Shown here one piece after another: positions 45,201 to 52,692 of a stretch of 64,000 nt of DNA. The DNA is from Bacteroidota bacterium (GTDB taxonomy: Bacteria; Bacteroidota; Bacteroidia; B-17B0; Aurantibacillaceae), in the NCBI GenBank assembly GCA_016194985.1, contig JACQAK010000007.1:1-64000 (forward strand). Direction: 5' to 3'. The notes beneath the pieces are model-generated. The model made no database searches. It saw nothing but the letters and a program-made list of their open reading frames with translations, and was not told where the DNA came from. Within the stretch, counting starts at the first letter, position 1. Each line of letters starts with the position of its first letter. The position numbers were made by a program, and so were the translations under genes.

Positions 45201-47049
45201 AATTAATTTGCATGTAAATACACTGGATTCTACGTTGATCGTATGGAATTCTCCATTATCAGGCGGAGGAGCTACAAAAGTGATTACTTCACCCGGCATA
45301 TATTCCTGTTTGGTAACGATGTGTGGTATAACAACTTCCCTTTCTATAAATATAGCAGGTTCAACACCAACCGCCAATATTTCCAGTTCGGGACCGACAT
45401 CTGTTTGTCCGTTTGATTCGGTGCTTTTAACGGGTAATCCGGGAATGACAAACTATATCTGGCAACCCGGCAATCATATCGGGCAGAACTACATGGTACA
45501 CAGCGCCGGAAGCTATACACTGGAAGTAACCGATATATATGGCTGTATAGCAAAATCAAGTCCGGTTACTGTAACGTTTACAAGTAATATTGCCCCACCT
45601 TCAGGTATAGTGAATGATACGATATGCTCAGGACAGACAGCAACCTTAACTGCTATTAATTCGGGCACAAATCAAATGGAATGGTTCTCCAATCCAAATA
45701 GTGCCCCGGTTATCAATACCGGAAATACTTATTATACCCCTGTTATAAATAGCCAAACTTCATATTATGTAACCAATGTTTCTCCCGGTGGATGTCATAG
45801 TTTTGGTGTTCCTGCCACAGTATTTATATATCCGACATCTTTGCCGCCAATATTAACAAGTGATACTACCGTTTGTAAACATGACAGTATAAAAATCACG
45901 ACTTCATATATTAATGGCGCAACCTACCAATGGTCTGGCCCGGGCATTACCACAAATACCACAACTACTATTCAAATTCCAAATGCAGATAGTACACACG
46001 CAGGAACATATAGCCTGCAAATCTCAGGATTTGGTTGTCCCAGTTCTACTTCTTCCATCAATATTTATGTCTTAAATCCGTTAAAGGCGTTTATAACAGA
46101 TATTGATTCTATTTGCGATCATTCTAATTATGTATTTGCAATAAACCCTGTCAGAGCAAATTATATATATGAGTGGGTGGGACCAAATGGCTATTCCAAT
46201 ACTTCTGATTCACTTATTATATCCAATGCTCATATAAATCAATCAGGAATTTATACGGTTACATCAAACTTATATGGATGTACAAGTGCACCAAGCACAC
46301 TAAGTCTGACTGTTTTAGAGACACCTGTAACTCCAATAATTACAAGTAATTCTCCATGCGTTGGCGACAGCTTACACCTAAATGTAAATAATCCAAATCA
46401 AAACTATACCTACCAATGGTTTAGCATGAATGGTCCAATCGGAACTAACAGTTCCCTTTCGATTCTTGCTACCGATACCAGTTTTAGTGGATATTACGAA
46501 GTTATTGCAGCAAACAGGTTTTGCTTTAGTCCCATTGCTTATGATACTGTGAAAATAGTTCCGTATCCTGTTTTGCATACATCACCTGACACTATAGCCT
46601 GTGAAAATACCAGCATCATTCTTTCGTGCCAAAGTAGTTATAACAATTACAATTGGAATACAGGCTCTACAAATACTACAATAAGCGTCAATCAAAGTGG
46701 CACTTACTGGGTTTCTTCACAAAATGGCTCGTGTATAAAAACAGATTCGATTCATGTGAGTTTTGTTTCATGTGAGAATTTTGATATAAATGTTTTCACT
46801 CCAAACGGCGATGGTATAAATGATATTTTCATATTTAAATCAAAAGCAATAAAAGATATTCACTGTGAAATAAGAAACCGTTGGGGAGAAAAAATAGCAG
46901 AATTTACTGGAAGAGAAAACGGATGGAATGGAAAAAACATGATTTCGAACCAGATTTGTGAAGAGGGCACCTATTTTTATATTGCTCAGATTAAAACTAT
47001 TGAAGGTACCGCAAAAACAGTGAATGGATTTGTTACCCTTATCAGGTAG
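42256..47049 (+). CDS. very large T9SS type B surface protein with SBBP propeller repeats
   Basis: I place the start at the ATG at 42256 (1597 residues), where a clear signal peptide begins (MKKTANILFFILMFHQYIFSQ); the frame is open from 42094. The N-terminal ~430 residues hold beta-propeller (SBBP) repeats of the kind KAGGSGSDRATSVKSDANG and NIYITGFY. The long middle is a chain of Ig/PKD-like domains with recurring ICxGDS, YxWxGP and GxYxxTV signatures. The end is the gliding-motility-associated domain: NVFTPNGDGINDIF, IRNRWGEKIAEF, WNGKN, GTYFYIAQI and VNGFVTLIR. It is probably displayed on the cell surface by the type IX system. A TATCTTTA box about 65 bases upstream may be the promoter. 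Confidence 0.87.
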   Translation: MKKTANILFFILMFHQYIFSQNFWAYSAGSIKEDETMDICYDYNGNIISAGYISGQTTFNYSTNLVLNSNSNGNPDIYISKSNSSGQIIWAVKAGGSGSDRATSVKSDANGNIYITGFYYGSATFGSIILSSVNGSQDGFIAKLDMNGVFIWAKSFGGNLAEWGNSITVDDLGNPIVTGQFQGSTNFSGTILTSMTNPNTMFASFDIFVAKYSPTGNLTWVKQGSAKYDDRGLDIISDSQNNIYVCGQFSDTIQFQNTHNNMIMNASFIIKYNANGQEQWFRKATGVFSIPYSMVMDNSNKIYITGDFQGSLTYFGLSGNSFINGTYSNKTFLMKIDNAGNFIWGKSESSTNYLSGKRVALDAQQDPYIFGEFGCTMTEYSDAYGPGVFNSIGFGDLFITKYNNTGTRQWFRHFGGPRNDKAHGLLVAGINEPIMAGSYEHHLNIPSTYGSLLTINDNNATNNNYNLIQPGNYCSANNNYTDYTALSCQGYSDAFIFKGIDLTRNPYDYYDRKGSSCNLDFVGNCFQNSFLNCTDTIPFCLNGYISPNTHASTTQLYFNTYGIGPIHRYVWNNNLHDTLSSLYVNTSGYNSVKVTTLDGCYTSRDTVYVKINPLPPPPVITDSYGANTLQPPFTHSIHICGPSTITLTGGNVQNTTYSWSGGYISTHDSIAIINATGNYSFTVVDRNGCVNGNDIWIEIDAPMTPFIPKQTTDSIFICQGNTDIIYVYDTVSNPSGLYPYPCVDHTISGIISSSPGLYILNGNQCNLYLQASANVSGWYKYSYKYGYTSLCGTYTATLNDSIYITVKPLPTGTITVTGNANLCPGDSSLVSVTSVSVSSVNTSYTVSPSTPFWVHQQGPVSFYLSMTDTLSGCTNYDYSTVMVTVKPNPFIILSPYNSIICPNDSIKLTINLPGATTYEWHGPGGIIPINSQSIYSKIAGFYHCIVTDNTGCVFTTNTVELKQYATPYLISTPINVICNNQPINLHVNTLDSTLIVWNSPLSGGGATKVITSPGIYSCLVTMCGITTSLSINIAGSTPTANISSSGPTSVCPFDSVLLTGNPGMTNYIWQPGNHIGQNYMVHSAGSYTLEVTDIYGCIAKSSPVTVTFTSNIAPPSGIVNDTICSGQTATLTAINSGTNQMEWFSNPNSAPVINTGNTYYTPVINSQTSYYVTNVSPGGCHSFGVPATVFIYPTSLPPILTSDTTVCKHDSIKITTSYINGATYQWSGPGITTNTTTTIQIPNADSTHAGTYSLQISGFGCPSSTSSINIYVLNPLKAFITDIDSICDHSNYVFAINPVRANYIYEWVGPNGYSNTSDSLIISNAHINQSGIYTVTSNLYGCTSAPSTLSLTVLETPVTPIITSNSPCVGDSLHLNVNNPNQNYTYQWFSMNGPIGTNSSLSILATDTSFSGYYEVIAANRFCFSPIAYDTVKIVPYPVLHTSPDTIACENTSIILSCQSSYNNYNWNTGSTNTTISVNQSGTYWVSSQNGSCIKTDSIHVSFVSCENFDINVFTPNGDGINDIFIFKSKAIKDIHCEIRNRWGEKIAEFTGRENGWNGKNMISNQICEEGTYFYIAQIKTIEGTAKTVNGFVTLIR

Positions 47050-47121
47050 TAATTAAGTTTATAATACTTCAAATTCCATTTCTTTTTACAATATTTGTAG
47101 TTTACCGTCGTTATTTAACCT

Positions 47122-49620
47122 GTGCTACAAAAACACTATTATACTATCTGTATCTTCTTTCTTGGAGTTATTTGCTTTGGGCAAACAGCTACTATTTCAG
47201 GTACAATCAGGGATGATGACGGTGTAAGTATTCCTGACGTACAAATAGCCGTTTTAGAAGATGGTTCGTACGCAACCAGCAGCGATGCCAACGGCCACTA
47301 TACTCTAATCGTTCCTGCCGATAAAGATATTACTATATCCGCCTATAATATTAGCTATAAGCAGGTTAATCAAAAATTCAAGTTAAAATCAGGAGAAAAA
47401 GTAAGCTATAATCCCAGATTAGCTGTAAAAAACACTATTACTCAGGTAGATGTGGTTTATGAAAAAAACAGAAATCAGGAAATACAACGCATCGATCCTA
47501 AAAACTTCATCTATATTCCCAGTCCCAGCGGTAATTTAGAAGATCTCATCAAAACCCAGATTGGCGTCAGCAGCAATAATGAGTTAAGCAGCGGCTATTC
47601 GGTACGAGGAGGAAATTTTGATGAGAACCTGGTATATGTGAATGACATTGAAGTATATCGTCCCTTTTTAGCCAGAAGCGGACAACAGGAAGGATTAAGT
47701 TTTGCTAATCCGGATATGGTAAGTAATATTAATTTTTCGGCCGGTGGTTTTGAAGCCAAATATGGCGATAAAATGTCATCGGTATTGGATATCACTTACA
47801 AGAAGCCATTAAAGTTTGGCGGAACCGTCAGCGGGAGTTTATTAGGAGGGAGTTTACATGTACAAGGCGTATCTAAAAACAGGGTATTTGCCTGGAGCAT
47901 TGGTTCCCGGTACAAATCGAATGCCTATTTGCTAAAAAGTATGGACACCAAAGGGGAATATCGCCCGAGATTTTATGACGTTCAAACATTTTTAACCTTT
48001 ACCTTAAATGAAAAATGGAGTATCGAATTTTTGGGAAACGTGGCCAATAACCAATATTTGGTTATTCCTGCCAACCGCGAAACTACCTTTGGAACCGTAA
48101 ATAATGCCATTAAATTAAGTATCTATTTTGACGGTCAGGAGTTAACTCAATATAATACCATGATGGGTGGTTTGTCTACCACCTTTAAACCCAATTCCCG
48201 AACTAAATTAAAATTAATAACCTCTGCATACAAAGCCCAAGAGGAAGAAAAATATACCGTGCAAGGTCAATATTATATTGACCAGCTGGAAGCTGATTTT
48301 GGCAAAGATAATTTTGGTCAAGTAGCCTTTAACAGAGGCGTTGGTACTTTTTTAAACAATGGAAGAAACCGTATTGATGCCAATGTATTTAATATTGAAC
48401 ACAAGGGAACACGCCAGGTTGGAAGAAGCAGCGAACTCTTATGGGGTATCCGCTATCAGCACGAAATTATTCATGATAAATTAAGTGAATGGAGAACCAT
48501 TGATTCGGCAGGCTATGTAAGCCCATACAATCCAACTGAAATCAACCTAATTGATGTTTTAAAAACAAAAATAAATCTGGAAACCAATCGTGTACAAGGT
48601 TATGTACAATATATCTACAGCAAACAATTACGCGATTCATCTACATTTACTGCTACGGGAGGCATAAGAGCCAATTACTGGGATTTTAACAAACAAACCG
48701 TTGTATCTCCCAGAGTAACTTTATCCTACAAACCAAACTGGACACGTGATATTTTATTCAAAGCATCATGGGGCTACTATTACCAACCTCCGTTTTACAG
48801 GGAGATGCGAGGCTTTGACGGACAATTAAATCCAAACATCAGAGCTCAGCAATCTATTCACTATTTATTATCCGGTGATTATAATTTCAAATTATGGCGT
48901 CGGCCGTTTAAAGTTATTTTAGCGGGATACTATAAAGAAATGAAAGACCTGATCCCTTATGAAATCGACAATACGCGTATCCGTTATTTTGCTACTAATA
49001 ATTCGGTGGGATATACGGAAGGAATTGATTTAAGGATCAATGGGGAATTTGTGAAAGGCATTGAATCGTGGGCCACTATTGGTGTTTTAAAAACAATGGA
49101 AAACATCAGCAATGACAGAAGAGTTACTTACTTTAACAGCGACGGTGATTCTATTGTAAAAGGACTCACCTTTAATAACAAACCGGTAGATAGCCTTGTG
49201 GTTTATCCTGGCTACATTCCTCGTCCTACAGATCAACGAGTAACTTTTGGCATGTTCTTTCAGGACTATATTCCAAAATTACCTTCCTGCAAAATGTATT
49301 TGAATATGCAGTTTGGAACCGGTTTACCCTTTGGCCCACCTGGTCATGAGCGCTGGAAACAGGTATTGCGAATGCCTCCATACAGAAGGGTTGATATTGG
49401 GTTTGCCTATCAGATCATAAAGGAGGATAAACCTTTACCAAAGAAAAATCCGTTCCATCAATTAAAAGGAATGTTTATCAGTATTGAAGTATTTAATTTA
49501 CTACAGGTAAATAATACGGTGTCCTACACATGGGTAACAGATGTTACCAACAGACAATATGCTGTTCCAAATTATTTAACACGACGAACATTAAACTTAA
49601 AGTTGCAGGTGAAGTTCTAA
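47122..49620 (+). CDS. TonB-dependent receptor with carboxypeptidase-regulatory N-terminus
   Basis: A GTG start gives a good signal peptide (to ICFGQ) in this 832-residue outer-membrane protein. A CarboxypepD_reg-like domain (ISGTIRDDDGVSIPDVQIAV, about 25-110) is followed by the plug domain (SSGYSVRGGNFDENLVYVNDIEVYRP) and a 22-strand-type barrel ending in an aromatic/hydrophobic strand (TLNLKLQVKF). It uses TonB energy to import an unidentified ligand. No SusD partner is next to it, which argues against a standard glycan-uptake pair. It is one of the shorter receptors of this kind. Confidence 0.9.
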   Translation: MLQKHYYTICIFFLGVICFGQTATISGTIRDDDGVSIPDVQIAVLEDGSYATSSDANGHYTLIVPADKDITISAYNISYKQVNQKFKLKSGEKVSYNPRLAVKNTITQVDVVYEKNRNQEIQRIDPKNFIYIPSPSGNLEDLIKTQIGVSSNNELSSGYSVRGGNFDENLVYVNDIEVYRPFLARSGQQEGLSFANPDMVSNINFSAGGFEAKYGDKMSSVLDITYKKPLKFGGTVSGSLLGGSLHVQGVSKNRVFAWSIGSRYKSNAYLLKSMDTKGEYRPRFYDVQTFLTFTLNEKWSIEFLGNVANNQYLVIPANRETTFGTVNNAIKLSIYFDGQELTQYNTMMGGLSTTFKPNSRTKLKLITSAYKAQEEEKYTVQGQYYIDQLEADFGKDNFGQVAFNRGVGTFLNNGRNRIDANVFNIEHKGTRQVGRSSELLWGIRYQHEIIHDKLSEWRTIDSAGYVSPYNPTEINLIDVLKTKINLETNRVQGYVQYIYSKQLRDSSTFTATGGIRANYWDFNKQTVVSPRVTLSYKPNWTRDILFKASWGYYYQPPFYREMRGFDGQLNPNIRAQQSIHYLLSGDYNFKLWRRPFKVILAGYYKEMKDLIPYEIDNTRIRYFATNNSVGYTEGIDLRINGEFVKGIESWATIGVLKTMENISNDRRVTYFNSDGDSIVKGLTFNNKPVDSLVVYPGYIPRPTDQRVTFGMFFQDYIPKLPSCKMYLNMQFGTGLPFGPPGHERWKQVLRMPPYRRVDIGFAYQIIKEDKPLPKKNPFHQLKGMFISIEVFNLLQVNNTVSYTWVTDVTNRQYAVPNYLTRRTLNLKLQVKF

Positions 49621-50637
49621 CTAGAGCTTTTTTAAAACCTCCAGAACCTTTGTAAGCATATCATCCGTGAAATCAAGATGAGTCACAAAACGAACGGTTT
49701 GTTTTCCAAAGGCAGAAGACTTTATCCCATACGGTTTTAATTTTTCATCAAATGATGCCGCCGTGTATTTTTCCGTTAAATTAAAAATAACAATGTTTGT
49801 ATCTACCGGCATTACACTTTCTACATAAGGTAAAGTGGCCAATGTATCTCCAATTTGTCTGGCTCTTGTATGATCTTCTTTTAATCGGTCAATGTTGTTA
49901 TCCAGTGCATAAATTCCGGCAGCGGCTAAAAATCCTACCTGACGCATTCCTCCTCCAAATACTTTACGAAGGCGTCTGGCTTTTTTAATGAATGTTTTAT
50001 TTCCTAATAATAATGATCCCACCGGCGTTCCCAATCCTTTACTCAAACAAATAGAAATTGAATCAAACTGGTTCCCTATGTCGCCTGCCGTATAATCTGT
50101 TTCTACCAGGGCATTAAAAATACGGGCACCATCTAAATGCAAAGCCAATTGCTGTTGTTCACATATTTTTTTAATTGCCTTAACCGAATCTAAATCATAA
50201 TAACTTCCTCCTGCCTTGTTCACTGTATTTTCAAGACATACTAATGATGTTCGGGTTAACCAGTCATATTCTGCATTGATATTATCTTCAACATGTTTCG
50301 CAGTTATTCGACCTCTGTCGCCCTGTATCAGTTTTGCCTGAACACCCGAGTTAAAAGAAATCCCCCCTCCCTCGTAATTGTAAATATGAGAATTCGCATC
50401 GCAAATTAATTCATCTCCCGGTTGAGTATGACATTTAATAGCAATTTGATTAGTCATTGTTCCGCTGGGACAAAACAATGCTGCTTCTTTATTAAATAAA
50501 CGAGCTGCCTTTTCTTCCAATACCAGTACAGTTGGATCTTCATTAAATACATCATCACCAACAGGTGCCGACATCATCATTTCCATCATGCCTTTGGAAG
50601 GCTTAGTAACAGTATCGCTTCTTAAATCAATTATCAT
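49621..50637 (-). CDS. ltaE: low-specificity L-threonine aldolase
   Basis: This 338-residue PLP enzyme of fold type I cleaves threonine/allo-threonine to glycine and acetaldehyde. Motifs are DLRSDTVTKPSKGM at the N-terminus, GDDVFNEDPTV, FCPSGTMTNQIAI, HLDGARIFNA (Asp/Arg at the cofactor) and SICLSKGLGTPVGS with the Schiff-base Lys200. The length is normal. Its stop codon directly abuts the stop of the convergent TonB receptor gene, with no room for a terminator. Confidence 0.93.
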   Translation of the reverse strand: MIIDLRSDTVTKPSKGMMEMMMSAPVGDDVFNEDPTVLVLEEKAARLFNKEAALFCPSGTMTNQIAIKCHTQPGDELICDANSHIYNYEGGGISFNSGVQAKLIQGDRGRITAKHVEDNINAEYDWLTRTSLVCLENTVNKAGGSYYDLDSVKAIKKICEQQQLALHLDGARIFNALVETDYTAGDIGNQFDSISICLSKGLGTPVGSLLLGNKTFIKKARRLRKVFGGGMRQVGFLAAAGIYALDNNIDRLKEDHTRARQIGDTLATLPYVESVMPVDTNIVIFNLTEKYTAASFDEKLKPYGIKSSAFGKQTVRFVTHLDFTDDMLTKVLEVLKKL

Positions 50638-50717
50638 GTGTAGAATTTTTATATGTAAACATAAGAGAATATTTTTTAAATCTTAAACAATCTTATGTAT
50701 TTGTTGTTTACTTTATA

Positions 50718-51404
50718 ATGAAAACAACGCTTATCATAGGAGCATCTTCGGGAATAGGAAAAGCTTTGGCACAACAACTCATTAGTCAAAATGAACAGGT
50801 CATTTCTCTGTCCAGACAACTATCCGATTTTAAAACCACTCAATTTATCCAACATGATATATTATCATATACCGACCTGCCAAAGATAGAAGGTGTTATT
50901 GATGGGCTGGTATATTGCCCGGGATCTATTAATCTAAAGCCCTTTCGCACACTCAAACTTTCTGATTACAGAAATGATTTTGAGCTGAATGTATTAGGTG
51001 CAATCAAAAGCATACAGGCTTACACTTCCAATATGCAACTTTCGAAAAACGCATCTGTTGTATTATTTAGCACCGTAGCAGTACAAACAGGAATGCCTTT
51101 TCATTCGGCTGTATCGGCAAGTAAAGGTGCTGTTGAAGGACTGACCAGAGCCCTGGCTGCAGAATTCTCGCCAAAGATCAGAGTGAATTGTGTGGCACCT
51201 TCCTTAACCTATACGCCACTAGCAGATAAATTAGTAAATACTTCCGAGAAACTCGAAGCCGGAAATCAACGCCACCCATTAAAACGTATTGGACAGCCTG
51301 AGGATATTGCCAACATGGTTGAGTTTTTATTATCTGAAAAAGCTTCCTGGATAACCGGGCAAATACTTTCTGTAGATGGCGGTATGTCTGCCTTAAAAGT
51401 ATAG
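50718..51404 (+). CDS. SDR-family protein lacking the usual catalytic Tyr
   Basis: This 228-residue Rossmann protein has the cofactor loop GASSGIGKAL (8-17), YCPGS, a Ser at 118 in VVLFSTVAV, and the C-terminal IRVNCVAPSLTYTPLA, HPLKRIGQPEDIANMV and ITGQILSVDGGM typical of short-chain dehydrogenases. The catalytic YxxxK is not seen: the segment is FHSAVSASKGAVEGL, where Lys136 is present but residue 132 is Val. It may be a divergent reductase or a non-catalytic binder. It is the first gene of a cassette with a flavin reductase and TspO, each separated by two bases. Confidence 0.85.
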   Translation: MKTTLIIGASSGIGKALAQQLISQNEQVISLSRQLSDFKTTQFIQHDILSYTDLPKIEGVIDGLVYCPGSINLKPFRTLKLSDYRNDFELNVLGAIKSIQAYTSNMQLSKNASVVLFSTVAVQTGMPFHSAVSASKGAVEGLTRALAAEFSPKIRVNCVAPSLTYTPLADKLVNTSEKLEAGNQRHPLKRIGQPEDIANMVEFLLSEKASWITGQILSVDGGMSALKV

Positions 51405-51406
51405 CT

Positions 51407-52075
51407 ATGACTTCTAAAACTACACAACGAAACTTTTCATTTGTTGATCTAATGGGCTTAGAACAGCGTTACCGTGCTGCTTTTGTCAATTCGCTGTCCG
51501 GATTTAAAAGCGTGGCGCTTATTGGGACTACGGATGCTAAACATCAAACCAATCTTGCCATTTTTAATTCTTTTGTTCATATCGGTGCCAATCCTCCCTA
51601 TATTGGCTTTATTTCGCGTCCTGATTCGGTAGACCGACATACGCTATCCAATATTCTGGAAAGTGGTCATTATACAATTAATCATATCAACGAAGAGATC
51701 TATCAACAGGCACATCAAAGCTCTGCGCGCTATCCAAAAGACATATCCGAGTTTGATGCCACCCATTTAACTCCCGATTATAAATCAGGATTTAAAGCAC
51801 CTTATGTAAAAGAAAGTCATATTCAACTGGGTGTGCAATTTAAAGAACGTATCGACATTAAAACCAACCATACTATTTTAATTATAGGACAAATACAACA
51901 GGTTTATTTTCCTAACGACTGCTTATGTGAAGATGGTTTTTTAGATATTGAAAAAGCAAAAACAATTACCTGCAGCGGGCTTGACAGCTATCATAAAACA
52001 GAGCGTCTTGCCCGATTAACGTATGCCAAAACCGACAGGGCTTTATCTTATGCCAAACTTGGATATATTGAATAA
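51407..52075 (+). CDS. flavin reductase domain protein
   Basis: This 222-residue protein has the FMN-binding split-barrel fold of flavin reductase-like proteins: GLEQRYRAAFVNSLSGFKSVALIG, NLAIFNSFVHIGANPPYIGFISRP (flavin loop) and TLSNILESGHYTINHI. Such proteins bind FMN and either pass reduced flavin to a partner or act as oxidoreductases. It is translationally close to the SDR before it and to tspO after it. Confidence 0.85.
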   Translation: MTSKTTQRNFSFVDLMGLEQRYRAAFVNSLSGFKSVALIGTTDAKHQTNLAIFNSFVHIGANPPYIGFISRPDSVDRHTLSNILESGHYTINHINEEIYQQAHQSSARYPKDISEFDATHLTPDYKSGFKAPYVKESHIQLGVQFKERIDIKTNHTILIIGQIQQVYFPNDCLCEDGFLDIEKAKTITCSGLDSYHKTERLARLTYAKTDRALSYAKLGYIE

Positions 52076-52077
52076 TT

Positions 52078-52545
52078 ATGAATCGCTATCTTAAACTCAG
52101 TCTTTGCATTATCATTCCCCTCGCGATAGGTGGTATTTCCGGATTTGCAACGGTAGCAAGCGTCAATACATGGTACGTTACCTTACATAAACCGTCTTTT
52201 AATCCTCCTAATTATTTGTTTGGCCCAGTATGGACAACTCTTTATCTATTAATGGGTATTTCACTATATATGATCTTACAAATGCCTGCTACAAAAATTA
52301 AACATTCGGCCATTACTCTATTTTGTATACAATTACTTTTAAATTTTTGCTGGAGCTTTTTGTTCTTTAAATTTCAATTATTGGGCATAGCCTTCATAGA
52401 AATTATTGTGATGTGGGTTAGCATCCTTACGATGATCATTCTCTTTTTCGAAATCAACAGAAAAGCCGCATTATTACAAGTACCTTATCTTTTATGGGTA
52501 AGTTTTGCCAGTGTTTTAAATGGCAGCATTTGGTTTTTAAACTAA
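52078..52545 (+). CDS. tspO: TspO/MBR family tryptophan-rich sensory protein
   Basis: This 155-residue membrane protein has five helices and the family features GGISGFATVASVNTWYVTLHKPSFNPPNYLFGPVWT-type N-terminus (key residues W, P, F, PP and GPVWT), LNFCWSFLFF and a final helix with LLWVSFASVLNGSIWFLN. TspO binds porphyrins and related tetrapyrroles and is linked to light and oxidative-stress responses. With the flavin reductase and SDR it suggests a small photo-oxidative or redox cassette, although no photolyase is adjacent. Confidence 0.92.
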   Translation: MNRYLKLSLCIIIPLAIGGISGFATVASVNTWYVTLHKPSFNPPNYLFGPVWTTLYLLMGISLYMILQMPATKIKHSAITLFCIQLLLNFCWSFLFFKFQLLGIAFIEIIVMWVSILTMIILFFEINRKAALLQVPYLLWVSFASVLNGSIWFLN

Positions 52546-52660
52546 CTTCTATATTTACATCCTGAACTAGTTGTAATAATTTACCATTAAAAAAACACAA
52601 TAATTACTTCTGGTTTTTATGTTAAAATGAAGATTTATTCCTTGTAAAAGCATTTTTTAT

Positions 52661-52673
52661 AATTATCTTAGAT
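52661..52673 (+). promoter_or_regulatory. promoter-like TATCTTAG box before the M43 protease gene
   Basis: ATTATCTTAGAT here is identical to 59446-59457 upstream of another T9SS gene, at the same distance (19-20 bases) from the start codon. TATCTTAG is a 7/8 match to the -7 consensus, and a TTG lies 19 bases upstream. The box overlaps the in-frame ATG at 52672, supporting 52693 as the real start. Confidence 0.5.
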
Positions 52674-52692
52674 GTTATATAAAACAAGGCCT

